A DNA stretch of 9,174 nucleotides from Campylobacteraceae bacterium (GTDB lineage: Bacteria; Campylobacterota; Campylobacteria; Campylobacterales; Sulfurovaceae). The position numbers and the translations under genes were made by a program. Every line of letters starts with the position of its first letter. The first letter of the stretch is position 1. Positions 1-7,006 of the stretch are shown piece by piece. Location: positions 1 through 9,174 of the forward strand of contig JALVXO010000173.1 of assembly GCA_027022775.1 (NCBI GenBank), written 5' to 3'. Under the pieces are notes generated by a model. It searched no databases, was not told the origin of the DNA, and worked only from the letters and a program-made list of their open reading frames with translations.

Positions 1-542
1 ATATCTTTTTTCTTCTGTTTCTTACCGTAACTTACACGCCCTGCCTGAGCAGTAGAAGTGTGCGCACCAATTGGTGTAGAAGAACTTCTTTGACCGCCTG
101 TATTTGCATAGTTTTCGTTATCTAAACAGATGTAAGTAAAATCATGCCCTCTCTCAACAGCGCCGCTTAACCACTGGAAACCGATATCATAAGTAGAACC
201 GTCGCCTCCAAATGCAACAAATTTTACAGGTGCATCAGGGTCTTTAAGCGTGCCTTTTCTTTTGCGCGCTTTATACATAGCTTCTGCGCCTGCAATAGCA
301 GAGGCAGCATTTTCAAAGCCGATGTGAATCCAGCTTGTATCCCAAGATGTATATGGATAAACTGCAGTAGAAACCTCTAAACATCCTGTGTTTGTTGCAA
401 TTACGAGGTTATCATCTGTTGCATTCATAAGTTCTCTTACAATCATAGAGTGCGCACATCCAGGGCAAAGCAGGTGAGCCCCTTCGAAACGCTCATTTAC
501 AGTTGAGAACTCTTTTAAGTTTTTAATTGATGTAATTGCCAT
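1..542 (-). CDS. porB: Pyruvate:ferredoxin/flavodoxin oxidoreductase, beta subunit (3' part off the left edge)
   Basis: This is the thiamine-diphosphate-binding beta subunit of pyruvate synthase. 180 codons are visible and the stop lies beyond the left edge; the H. pylori homologue is a little over 300 residues, so roughly 40% is missing. Visible: the N-terminal iron-sulfur ligand motif LLCPGC (C26, C29), the conserved stretch TGCLEVSTAVYPYTSW (52-67, with C54), and the TPP/Mg site GGDG (112-115) followed about 25 residues later by D141-N142-E143-N144. The segment NTGGQRSSSTPIG (147-159) is typical of Por beta chains. The start is ATG at 540-542, only two bases after the porA stop, with an AAGGAG Shine-Dalgarno inside the porA tail, so translational coupling is likely. 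It is the last visible gene of the porCDAB operon. Family assignment is very firm. Confidence 0.95.
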   Translation of the reverse strand, partial: MAITSIKNLKEFSTVNERFEGAHLLCPGCAHSMIVRELMNATDDNLVIATNTGCLEVSTAVYPYTSWDTSWIHIGFENAASAIAGAEAMYKARKRKGTLKDPDAPVKFVAFGGDGSTYDIGFQWLSGAVERGHDFTYICLDNENYANTGGQRSSSTPIGAHTSTAQAGRVSYGKKQKKKD

Positions 543-544
543 TA

Positions 545-1777
545 TTAACTCCTTTTAGTTTCGAAAAAGCCAAGTTTAGGACCGCGAACACCGCTAAATT
601 GCTGAATTGGTGTAGTTAAATGTCCTGCATCTGCATGAGCTTTTTGCTCTTTAAATATTCTTTTTGCCTCTTCTACAGAGAAATCTCTTCCGCCTAAACC
701 GTAAATATAGTTAGAAACTACAGGTCTGTTTGGATTGGTATAAAGCGCTGCGCTAACTTCGTTAAATAGAGCTCCCATTGCACCCATTGGAGCTGATCTA
801 TCCATCATACAAACCGCTTTGACATTTGCTAAAGCGTCTCTTATTTCATCGTAAGGGAACGGTCTGAAAACTCTAGGAGCCACAACACCGGCTTTAATTC
901 CCTCTTTGCGCAACTCTTCTGCCGCTACTCTTAAAGTTTCAACAGTTGAACCTAAAGCCACAATTGCAACCTCTGCATCTTCCATCATGTAGCTTTCTAC
1001 TCTTTTATATTCGCGGCCTGTAAGTTTTTTGAATTCTGCAAACACTTCGTCAATTACCTCTTTTGAATCAAAAAGAGCTTTGTGCTGCTTTGCTTTATGT
1101 TCAAAGTGCCAGTCTTCTTCTGTCTGTGCACCGTAAGTTACCGCTTTTGAGAAGTCAAGCATTTCATCATGAGGCTTATAGTCCCCTATAAAGTTGTATG
1201 CTGCATCGTCTTGAAGCGGGCGGACATTTTGTGCAGTGTGTGAAGTTAAGAAACCGTCTTGATGCACCATTACCGGAAGGCGAACTCTCATATCTTCGCC
1301 GATTTTAAATGCGCAAAGTGTTAAATCGTAAGCCTCTTGGGCATTAAATGCATCAAGCTGAACCCATCCGCTGTCCCTGCCTGCATACATATCTCCATGG
1401 TCACCGCGAACATTAAGCGGAGAAGCAACTGCACGGTTAACGACTGTTAAAACCAAAGGCACTCTCATACCGCTTGCTTGGTAAAGAACCTCTATCATCA
1501 GCATAAAACCTTGAGAGCTTGTAGCAGTTGCAACTCTTCCGCCTGCTGCTGCCGCACCTACACAGGCACTCATAGCCGCATGTTCACTCTCTACCATAAC
1601 AAATTCGCCGTCAACTAACCCGTTTGCTACATAACTTCCATAATTTTCAACAATTGGAGTCGATGGTGTAATAGGATAAGCTGCAACAACATCAACTTGA
1701 GCCTGTCTTAATGCTTGAGATACAGCGTAGTTGCCGTCCCAAACTTCAATTTCGTTTAATTCTACTTTTTCTGCCAT
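545..1777 (-). CDS. porA: Pyruvate:ferredoxin/flavodoxin oxidoreductase, alpha subunit
   Basis: This 410-residue protein has the usual length of a separate Por alpha chain. It carries the pyrimidine-binding TPP domain and the domain II transketolase-like C-terminal part. Visible motifs: YPITPST (34-40), which contributes to the pyruvate/TPP pocket; VESEHAAMSACVGAAAAGGR (62-81), with the glutamate that activates the cofactor in this family; the SSQG loop (87-90); and RGDHGDMYAGRD (124-135). The second domain begins around 265 (VAIVALGSTVETLRVAAEEL). With PorB it decarboxylates pyruvate, or carboxylates acetyl-CoA, via hydroxyethyl-TPP. The ATG at 1775-1777 is preceded by AAGGTG at good spacing. 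There is a 12-base gap after porD and 2 bases before porB. Cytoplasmic enzyme. It could in principle be a related 2-oxoacid oxidoreductase (OorA), but the four-gene order and the PorB sequence favour pyruvate. Confidence 0.95.
   Translation of the reverse strand: MAEKVELNEIEVWDGNYAVSQALRQAQVDVVAAYPITPSTPIVENYGSYVANGLVDGEFVMVESEHAAMSACVGAAAAGGRVATATSSQGFMLMIEVLYQASGMRVPLVLTVVNRAVASPLNVRGDHGDMYAGRDSGWVQLDAFNAQEAYDLTLCAFKIGEDMRVRLPVMVHQDGFLTSHTAQNVRPLQDDAAYNFIGDYKPHDEMLDFSKAVTYGAQTEEDWHFEHKAKQHKALFDSKEVIDEVFAEFKKLTGREYKRVESYMMEDAEVAIVALGSTVETLRVAAEELRKEGIKAGVVAPRVFRPFPYDEIRDALANVKAVCMMDRSAPMGAMGALFNEVSAALYTNPNRPVVSNYIYGLGGRDFSVEEAKRIFKEQKAHADAGHLTTPIQQFSGVRGPKLGFFETKRS
549..554 (-). promoter_or_regulatory. 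Ribosome binding site of porB inside the porA 3' end
   Basis: AAGGAG on the minus strand lies 6 bases before the porB ATG and is written by the last sense codons of porA (Lys-Arg-Ser-stop). Ribosomes finishing porA would be placed directly on the porB start, which fits matched alpha:beta stoichiometry. Confidence 0.8.
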
Positions 1778-1789
1778 ATCGCACCTTTC

Positions 1790-2239
1790 TTATTTAGCTT
1801 TCTTTTTTTTCTCTGGCCATTTTGCAAGAGCATCTTCTATCTCTTCTGACTCTGCAAACATAATTAACGATTTAGGATTTGTAGGGCAAACCTCTGCACA
1901 AACCCCGCACCCTTTACAGTGGTCGTAATCGATACCGAGCATCTGCTTATCGCGCGAAATAATTGATGTATCCGGACACCATACCCAGCAGTGTTGACAG
2001 TCAATGCACACATCTCTGTTGTAAATTGGCTTAATAACACGCCAAGATGCAACTGTTGCTGTATAAGAGTTAAAATCTGAATATGGTCTCTCTTCCGGTC
2101 TGATGTGAGCTACATCTTTAACTTCAGTCTCGAAAGAGTATAAAACGGTTCCTTGAGTAACCTCGTCCCAGCCTACAAACTCTTCTGCGCCTAATTCTCT
2201 AATTCCTCTTTTTTCTGTTGCTAAAACACCTTTACTCAT
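1790..2239 (-). CDS. porD: Pyruvate:ferredoxin/flavodoxin oxidoreductase, delta subunit (2x[4Fe-4S] ferredoxin-like)
   Basis: This is the electron-transfer subunit of the Por complex, 149 residues. Two classical [4Fe-4S] cluster motifs are complete: C78-x2-C81-x2-C84-x3-C88-P and C108-x2-C111-x2-C114-x3-C118-P. An N-terminal extension of about 75 residues precedes the ferredoxin fold, as in campylobacterial PorD, which is longer than the roughly 100-residue archaeal delta chains. The C-terminus is lysine-rich (EKKKKAK), encoded by an 8-base A run. The ATG at 2237-2239 has AAAGGA upstream and lies 9 bases after porC. Its clusters would pass electrons between TPP in the alpha/beta core and soluble ferredoxin or flavodoxin. 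Confidence 0.95.
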   Translation of the reverse strand: MSKGVLATEKRGIRELGAEEFVGWDEVTQGTVLYSFETEVKDVAHIRPEERPYSDFNSYTATVASWRVIKPIYNRDVCIDCQHCWVWCPDTSIISRDKQMLGIDYDHCKGCGVCAEVCPTNPKSLIMFAESEEIEDALAKWPEKKKKAK

Positions 2240-2248
2240 ACCAATCCT

Positions 2249-2812
2249 TTAATTAACTTCGTTATAAGCTCTTGTCATTGCTTCCATATTCGCATCAATA
2301 ATTTTTTGAGGGAATTTAGCAAGAACTCTTTTCATGGAATCTAAAAAGAAATCCAAATCATACATTCCTGAAACTTTCATTAAAGCCCCCAGCATAGGCG
2401 TATTTGGCATAGATCTACCGATAGTTTCCAAAGATATGCCAATTGCATCTACAACAAAAACTCTATCTTTCTTATCTTGAAGCTCAGGAATTTGAGAAAT
2501 CAATTCATCTTTGCTCAAATTTGTAGTAATTATGTATTTTGTAGTCTCTTTGTCATTTTCGGTAATATTGTCCGTAAATGCAAGCGCCGGGTCGATTACA
2601 AGCACATAATCGGGTCTCATAAATTTTTCGTGATTGATAATAGGCTTATCATCAATTCTGTTGTATGCGCGCATTGCCGCACCTCTTTTTGCCGAACCGT
2701 AAAGTGCAAACGCCTGCACCTCTTTGCCTGTTCTCGCAACAACATCGCCAAGACCTTTAGCACCTGTTACAGCGCCCTGACCTGCACGAGAGTGCCATCT
2801 AATCTCAATCAT
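2249..2812 (-). CDS. porC: Pyruvate:ferredoxin/flavodoxin oxidoreductase, gamma subunit
   Basis: This 187-residue protein is the gamma (domain III) subunit and the first gene of the por operon. It starts with the signature RWHSRAGQGAVTGAKGL (residues 5-21) and continues with EVQAFALYGSAKRGAAMRAY (31-50). Further conserved pieces are PDYVLVIDPAL (67-77) and, near the C-terminus, PNTPMLGAL. The family helps form the CoA-binding side of the enzyme. The ATG at 2810-2812 is preceded by AGGAGA. The order gamma-delta-alpha-beta is the one described for H. pylori porCDAB, in which flavodoxin is the acceptor; here the acceptor cannot be told. The HAD gene ends 70 bases upstream on the same strand, so read-through from it is possible as well as the local promoter. 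Confidence 0.95.
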   Translation of the reverse strand: MIEIRWHSRAGQGAVTGAKGLGDVVARTGKEVQAFALYGSAKRGAAMRAYNRIDDKPIINHEKFMRPDYVLVIDPALAFTDNITENDKETTKYIITTNLSKDELISQIPELQDKKDRVFVVDAIGISLETIGRSMPNTPMLGALMKVSGMYDLDFFLDSMKRVLAKFPQKIIDANMEAMTRAYNEVN

Positions 2813-2862
2813 CGCTTCTCCTATTATATTTAAGTTAGCTTATTGTAATAAATTGAACTTAA

Positions 2863-2868
2863 ATTATA
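2863..2868 (-). promoter_or_regulatory. Candidate sigma-70 -10 box for porCDAB
   Basis: A perfect TATAAT on the minus strand lies about 50 bases before the porC start and would give a leader of roughly 45 nt. The -35 region falls in the 3' end of the HAD gene and shows no good TTGACA, which is usual in Campylobacterota, where -35 boxes are weak. A second TATAAT at 2823-2828 is too close to the porC Shine-Dalgarno to serve. Confidence 0.5.
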
Positions 2869-2882
2869 CTTGCTATTAAGAT

Positions 2883-3527
2883 TTAATTATTTAAAATATG
2901 TTCCACTGCTTCGAAAACGCCACTTTTTATAACATTCGAGCATTTTTTGAGCATATTTTTATGTGCATATTTAAACTCTACCGCAATCCCCTCTATACCT
3001 GCATTTTCAGCTGCCAGCATATCCATGCAGGTGTCTCCTACCATATAGACTTTGTTACTTTTAGAGACATTTAAAAGATTTAACGCTTTAAAAATAGGTT
3101 CTGGGTGCGGTTTATGTTTCTGGACATCTTCGCTGCCAATTAAACATCCAAAATGGCTGAATATTCCAAAATGCTCCAAAAGTTCTATTGAGTATTTGCC
3201 GGTTTTTGTAGTGACTACCCCCAGTTTAGCGCCGCTTTTACGGGCAAGCTCTACCGCCTCTTTTGCTTTTGGCAAAAGCACTGTTTTTTTGGTATGAATT
3301 TTTCTGTAATTTTCTTTATATGCTGTTACAAAATTACCCGCCTGCTCTTTTGGCACTCCTAAATTTACAAACATATCAAAAAGAGGATGCCCAATTTGAA
3401 CCAAAATCTCTTGCTCTTTTGGAACCTCTTTCCCAAAATGCTTAAAACTTTTTTTAAAACTCTCTAAAATCGCTTCGGTAGAATCAATCAAAGTTCCATC
3501 TAAATCAAACAGTATTGTTTTTTGCAT
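2883..3527 (-). CDS. HAD-superfamily hydrolase, phosphoglycolate phosphatase / PpaX-like
   Basis: This 214-residue cytosolic protein has all four HAD motifs: motif I DLDGT (8-12; nucleophile D8, acid/base D10), motif II threonine in VVTTKT (104-109), motif III lysine K139 in KHKPHPEP, and motif IV GDTCMDM (164-170) with Mg2+-binding aspartates. The helical C1 cap between motifs I and II (about 15-85) and the length match the phosphoglycolate phosphatase (Gph), pyrophosphatase (PpaX) and beta-phosphoglucomutase group. The substrate cannot be decided from sequence. Salvage of 2-phosphoglycolate is plausible, but many paralogues exist, so no symbol is given. The ATG at 3525-3527 has AAGGTA upstream. 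A TATAAT box lies about 30 bases before the start. It sits upstream of porC on the same strand, with no evident functional link. Confidence 0.85.
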   Translation of the reverse strand: MQKTILFDLDGTLIDSTEAILESFKKSFKHFGKEVPKEQEILVQIGHPLFDMFVNLGVPKEQAGNFVTAYKENYRKIHTKKTVLLPKAKEAVELARKSGAKLGVVTTKTGKYSIELLEHFGIFSHFGCLIGSEDVQKHKPHPEPIFKALNLLNVSKSNKVYMVGDTCMDMLAAENAGIEGIAVEFKYAHKNMLKKCSNVIKSGVFEAVEHILNN

Positions 3528-3557
3528 ATATTTTTACCTTTTTCTGATTTGAAGCGT

Positions 3558-3563
3558 ATTATA
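3558..3563 (-). promoter_or_regulatory. Candidate sigma-70 -10 box for the HAD phosphatase gene
   Basis: A perfect TATAAT on the minus strand would start transcription near 3551, giving a leader of about 24 nt with the Shine-Dalgarno AAGGTA. No convincing -35 box is seen. It implies the phosphatase is transcribed independently of the solute-binding protein gene upstream. Confidence 0.5.
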
Positions 3564-3630
3564 TCTAAATTTTAGGTTTGAGGGTTGAGATTAAAGGTTA
3601 AAGTTTGCTAGTCGCTAAAATTTAGAAATT

Positions 3631-3666
3631 AGAATGTAGGTCGGGGTGTCCTCACCCCGACATTCT
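3631..3666. repeat. REP-like palindrome with GTAG tetranucleotide
   Basis: The tetranucleotide GTAG (3636-3639) sits directly 5' of a perfect 9-bp stem, GTCGGGGTG (3640-3648) and CACCCCGAC (3653-3661), with a TCCT loop. An outer 5-bp helix, AGAAT (3631-3635) with ATTCT (3662-3666), leaves GTAG as a one-sided bulge. A GTAG or GGAG at the 5' foot of a GC-rich hairpin is the known hallmark of REP elements mobilised by RAYT (REP-associated Y1 tyrosine transposases). The stem is far more GC-rich than its surroundings. Only one copy is in the window, so repeat status is inferred. Confidence 0.6.
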
Positions 3667-3720
3667 AATGATGTGCTGCCTGGAAGATATGATGCAACCA
3701 TTTTGGTTACATTATCTGTG

Positions 3721-3746
3721 GATTCCTGTTTTAGCAGGAATGACGG
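3721..3746. repeat. Intergenic palindrome downstream of the solute-binding protein gene
   Basis: ATTCCTG (3722-3728) pairs with CAGGAAT (3735-3741) around the 6-base loop TTTTAG, followed by GACGG. This closely resembles a short palindrome, of the form GGATTCCnG...CnGGAATGACG, that is scattered in intergenic DNA of many bacteria. A weaker neighbouring hairpin, AACCA (3696-3700) with TGGTT (3704-3708), makes three hairpins in about 110 bases with the REP-like element. It lies about 20 bases after the minus-strand stop codon of the solute-binding protein gene, so it could stabilise the 3' end of that mRNA. There is no following T-tract on either strand. Confidence 0.5.
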
Positions 3747-3759
3747 TCTTCCTCATCGC

Positions 3760-5268
3760 TCAATCCTTAATCCTCCAATAAATAAAGTTGTGCTCTATTC
3801 CTATTATAGATGGTTCTACCCCTTTTACTTTTTTGCTTACAGCTGTTATTGAATTTGGTATATATAAAAAGATGTAAGGGTGGTCGTTTACTATCTGTTT
3901 GAATATTTTTTGGTATATTGCGCCAAATTTTTTTGGGTCTATTTCGCTTTTTGCCTGCTCTATCAATTTGTCAACCTCTCTGTTGTGATAGCCAACAAAG
4001 TTAAATCCGCCTTTTTTATCTCCGTCGCTGTGCCAGATTGAGTAAGCATCGGGTATCAGCCCCAACGACCAGCCAAGAACAACGGCATCAAATTTTCGCG
4101 GAAAAACTACAGTATTTAAAAACGCCTGCCACTCCATAACCCTTATTTTTGCCACAACGCCAACCTTTAAAAGCTGCTGCTGGATTATCTCTACCGCTTT
4201 TACCCTTATATCATTATTGCTGTTTGTAACAATTGTAAATGTAAGCGGATGCTCTTTAGTGTAACCTAGGCTTTTTAAAATCTCTCTTGCCTTTTTGGGG
4301 TTGTATTTTAAGGGTTTAAAATCTTTGGGATAAGCATTTGTTCCCGGCATAAAAGGCCCATAGCAGGGTTTGCCGTGTGAAAAGAAAAGCAAATCTATTA
4401 ACTCTTGCTTATTTATTGCCAAAGCGATAGCTTCGCGCACTTTGGGGTTGTTAAACGGGGGCTTTCGCAAATTAAACCCTATATATGTATAGCCGTGCGA
4501 AGGCTGTTCAAAAATATTAAAATTTTTCTTAAAATCTTTCCCAAGCTGCCTGTTTACCTGTAGCGGCGTAAGCCCGCCGATATCTAACTGTTTTGATTTT
4601 AACATAAGAAACTGAGTAGCTTCATCGCCAACAAAGTGATAAATTATTTTGTCAATATTTGGTTTTTTTTCGTAATAATCCCTGTTTGCAACAAGTTCTA
4701 TCTTTTTATTTACTTCAAAAGCTTTTGTCATTTTGTAAGGGCCTGTGCCTATTGCAAATTTATTAAGACGGCTCTGCATCGGATTTTTCTCTTTTTCCCA
4801 TAAATGCTTTGGCAAAACGCCTATCATCCAGATGCTTAAAGCTTTAAAGTAAGGCTTTTTGTAAATAACTTTAAGGGTGTATCTGTCTAAAACTTCAACA
4901 GATTTAACCTCTTTAAAATCGCTCGAATAAGGCGTGGTTATTTTTTTTGAATTTAATAAATTGTATGTAAAAAGCACATCATCGGCTGTAAACTCTTTGC
5001 CGTCATGCCACTTTACCCCTTTTCTTAAATTAAAAACCAAAGTGGTATTGTTTTCAAATTTCCAATTTTTAGCCAAATCGCCGACAATTTTTGCATTTTT
5101 GTCAAACTTGACCAAACCGTTAAAAATCCATCCGGCAATTTCGCCGCTGGCACTGTCGGTTGCCAAAAGCGGGTTAACCCTGTTTGGCGAAGAGGAGATA
5201 GAGCGGTGAAATTCTGTAGAGTAAATTATTAAGGGTAAAAAAAGTAAAATTATATATCTAAAAAACAT
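3760..5268 (-). CDS. Periplasmic peptide/oligopeptide-type ABC substrate-binding protein (SBP family 5)
   Basis: This 502-residue protein belongs to the DppA/OppA/AppA/NikA family and has its usual length. It carries the family signature WHDGKEFTADDVLFTYN (87-103) and GTGPYKM (174-180). Also typical are FNLRKPPFNNPKVREAIALA in the middle and RKFDAVVLGWSLGLIPDAY near residue 410. The N-terminus MFFRYIILLFLPLIIYS is a hydrophobic signal peptide without a lipobox cysteine, so the mature protein should be soluble in the periplasm. The chosen start is ATG at 5266-5268. An upstream in-frame TTG at 5355 would put the promoter inside the gene and precede the signal peptide with an unsuitable 29-residue extension. 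The Shine-Dalgarno is poor (GGGG). No permease or ATPase gene is adjacent, so it is an orphan binding protein. The ligand (peptide, nickel chelate or other) is unknown. Confidence 0.88.
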   Translation of the reverse strand: MFFRYIILLFLPLIIYSTEFHRSISSSPNRVNPLLATDSASGEIAGWIFNGLVKFDKNAKIVGDLAKNWKFENNTTLVFNLRKGVKWHDGKEFTADDVLFTYNLLNSKKITTPYSSDFKEVKSVEVLDRYTLKVIYKKPYFKALSIWMIGVLPKHLWEKEKNPMQSRLNKFAIGTGPYKMTKAFEVNKKIELVANRDYYEKKPNIDKIIYHFVGDEATQFLMLKSKQLDIGGLTPLQVNRQLGKDFKKNFNIFEQPSHGYTYIGFNLRKPPFNNPKVREAIALAINKQELIDLLFFSHGKPCYGPFMPGTNAYPKDFKPLKYNPKKAREILKSLGYTKEHPLTFTIVTNSNNDIRVKAVEIIQQQLLKVGVVAKIRVMEWQAFLNTVVFPRKFDAVVLGWSLGLIPDAYSIWHSDGDKKGGFNFVGYHNREVDKLIEQAKSEIDPKKFGAIYQKIFKQIVNDHPYIFLYIPNSITAVSKKVKGVEPSIIGIEHNFIYWRIKD

Positions 5269-5298
5269 AACAAAGCCCCAAAATATTAAAATTATGCA

Positions 5299-5307
5299 AT
5301 TATAGCA
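5299..5307 (-). promoter_or_regulatory. Extended -10 promoter of the solute-binding protein gene
   Basis: On the minus strand TGC directly precedes TATAAT, a textbook extended -10 element. It would initiate near 5292 and give a leader of about 24 nt before the ATG at 5268. This decides the start codon choice for the downstream gene. No clear -35 box is seen. Confidence 0.6.
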
Positions 5308-5462
5308 CAATTTTACAAAAATGGAATGATTAATTATATTGTTAAATAAAACCAAAGTTCATTAATATTTCTTACTAAAGTATCGAAAAGTAGCATTATT
5401 TCTGTAAGATTTTATCCATAGTTTATTATTACGATATTTACTAATAATAATTTAATAAAACT

Positions 5463-5468
5463 TATAAT
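5463..5468 (+). promoter_or_regulatory. Candidate -10 box of the sqr operon
   Basis: TATAAT on the plus strand lies 45 bases before the sqr ATG. About 155 bp of very A/T-rich DNA separates it from the divergent promoter at 5299-5307. TTACTAA occurs twice in that spacer (5372-5378 and 5438-5444), which could be a regulator half-site or chance in A/T-rich DNA. A good Shine-Dalgarno (AAAAGGAAAG, 5501-5510) precedes the start codon. Confidence 0.5.
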
Positions 5469-5512
5469 ACAATTATGCTGTATTGAAACAATATCAAGTT
5501 AAAAGGAAAGGC

Positions 5513-6982
5513 ATGGCAAGATTAGTTGTTATGGGTGGTGGTGTTTCAGGTCATACTGCCGCTACATTTGCGAAAAAATGGCTTGGCAACGACCACGAAG
5601 TTGTGGTTGTAACACCTAACTCAAATTGGAACTGGATTCCATCTAACATTTGGGTTGGTGTAGGTGAAATGACAAAAGAGGATGTTGTATTTCCTCTAGC
5701 GCCTGTATATGAAAAAGCGGGCATTATATACAAGCAGGCAAAAGCTGTATCTATTCATCCGGAAGGTAAAGAGGGAAGCGACAAACCTTTCATTACAATA
5801 GAGTATACAGGTCAAGGTAAAGAGGGGCAGACTGAAGAGGTAGAGTATGATTACCTAATTAACGCTACAGGTCCAAAACTAAACTTTGATGCAACTCCAG
5901 GTTTAGGAGATGGAAACGGGCAGTTGGGGCCTCATACTGTTTCTGTATGTACAGCTGACCACGCAGTTCATGCAAATAACGAATTACAAAAAATCTTTGA
6001 AAAAGCAAAAACTCAAAAGCAAAAAATTCTTATCGGAACCGGCCACGGTATGTGTACTTGCCAAGGTGCGGCATTTGAGTATATCTTCAATGTTGAGTTC
6101 GAAGCTAGAAACAGAGGCGTTAGAGACAATTTAGAGATTAAGTGGATTTCTAACGAGCAGTTCCTTGGAGATTTCGGTATCGGTGGTCTTCATATTAAAC
6201 GCGGCGGTTATGCAGCAAGTTCTAAACTGTTTGCAGAGTCTCTATTTGTTGAAAGAGGTGTAGATTGGATTATCGGAGCTCATGTAAACAAAGTAGAAGA
6301 GGGTAAAGTTTCTTATGAACTTCTAGATGGAACAATGGGTGAAGAGGAGTTCGATTTTGCAATGCTTATTCCGCCATTTAGCGGTGTGGGTTTAAAAGCT
6401 TATGCAAAAGATGGCAGTGACATCACAGATAAGCTGTTTGCACCAAACGGCTTTATGAAAGTTGATGCAGATTACACTCCAAAACCTTACGAAGAGTGGA
6501 AAGCGAGCGACTGGCCAAGAACTTACCAAAACCCAGATTATAAAAACATTTTTGCAGTAGGTATTGCATTTGCACCGCCTCATCCAGTATCTAAACCTGC
6601 AAAATCTGTTAATGGAACACCAATTACACCTGCACCTCCAAGAACAGGTATGCCATCTGGAATTATTGGTAAAGCGGTTGCGCACTCTGTGGTAGATTTA
6701 ATTAAAAACGGTCCAAATGCTCACTTGCATGAAGCTTCTATGGCAGAAATGGGTGCAGCTTGTGTTGCGAGTGCAGGTAAATCATTAACTAAAGGAACTG
6801 CAGCGGCATTAACAGTTTATCCGGTAGTTCCAGATTTCGATAAATATCCAGGTATTGGTAGAGATTTGGATTACACATTCGGTGAAATCGGTCTTGCAGG
6901 ACACTGGATTAAACACATCTTGCACTATATGTTCATTTACAAAGCAAAACTTAAGCCGGGCTGGACTTTAATTCCAGAATAA
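5513..6982 (+). CDS. sqr: Sulfide:quinone oxidoreductase
   Basis: This 489-residue FAD protein oxidises sulfide to polysulfide or zero-valent sulfur and reduces membrane quinone, acting at the membrane surface. The N-terminal Rossmann motif GGGVSG (8-13) is followed by IPSNIWVGVG (42-51) and ATGPKL (118-123), both closely matching Acidithiobacillus ferrooxidans SQR as I remember it. By that comparison all three redox cysteines are present: C146 in SVCTADHA, C183 in TCQGAAFE, and C417 in GAACVASAG (equivalent to AfSQR 128, 160 and 356). An extra cysteine, C181, makes a CTC pair. PPRTGMPSG (375-383) and the C-terminal amphipathic stretch HWIKHILHYMFIYKAK (464-479) fit quinone and membrane contact. 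It is about 55 residues longer than AfSQR, with extra sequence around 320-375. The SQR type (I-VI) is not assigned. ATG at 5513 is preferred over the TTG at 5483 because AAAAGGAAAG precedes it and the FAD fold starts at once. Confidence 0.92.
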   Translation: MARLVVMGGGVSGHTAATFAKKWLGNDHEVVVVTPNSNWNWIPSNIWVGVGEMTKEDVVFPLAPVYEKAGIIYKQAKAVSIHPEGKEGSDKPFITIEYTGQGKEGQTEEVEYDYLINATGPKLNFDATPGLGDGNGQLGPHTVSVCTADHAVHANNELQKIFEKAKTQKQKILIGTGHGMCTCQGAAFEYIFNVEFEARNRGVRDNLEIKWISNEQFLGDFGIGGLHIKRGGYAASSKLFAESLFVERGVDWIIGAHVNKVEEGKVSYELLDGTMGEEEFDFAMLIPPFSGVGLKAYAKDGSDITDKLFAPNGFMKVDADYTPKPYEEWKASDWPRTYQNPDYKNIFAVGIAFAPPHPVSKPAKSVNGTPITPAPPRTGMPSGIIGKAVAHSVVDLIKNGPNAHLHEASMAEMGAACVASAGKSLTKGTAAALTVYPVVPDFDKYPGIGRDLDYTFGEIGLAGHWIKHILHYMFIYKAKLKPGWTLIPE

Positions 6983-7006
6983 TAGAAAATTTTAAGGAGA
7001 ATAATT

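Noticed and set aside
1803..1810. Homopolymer A8 (minus strand) near the end of porD as a phase-variable tract
   Set aside because: It encodes a lysine-rich tail in the last few codons. A frameshift would alter only the C-terminal end, and eight A bases are common in such low-GC genomes.
2823..2828. Second TATAAT before porC as its promoter
   Set aside because: It overlaps the Shine-Dalgarno region, so transcription would start practically at the initiation codon. The box at 2863-2868 is better placed.
3646..3852. Plus-strand open frame of 68 codons over the repeat cluster
   Set aside because: It starts inside the REP-like stem, runs through the palindromes and then antisense to the end of the solute-binding protein gene, with no ribosome binding site.
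5269..5355. N-terminal extension of the solute-binding protein to an upstream TTG at 5355
   Set aside because: The extension contains the extended -10 promoter, and the hydrophobic signal peptide begins properly at the ATG at 5268.
5483..5512. Start of sqr at TTG 5483
   Set aside because: The added ten residues are encoded by the leader containing the Shine-Dalgarno AAAAGGAAAG. The ATG at 5513 begins right at the FAD-binding strand, as in known SQRs.
6392..6685. 97-codon minus-strand frame inside sqr, and similar frames opposite porA, porD, porC, the HAD gene, the binding protein and hemE
   Set aside because: They are antisense or out-of-frame shadows of strongly supported genes, with unlikely compositions (many Cys, Trp and Arg) and no start signals.
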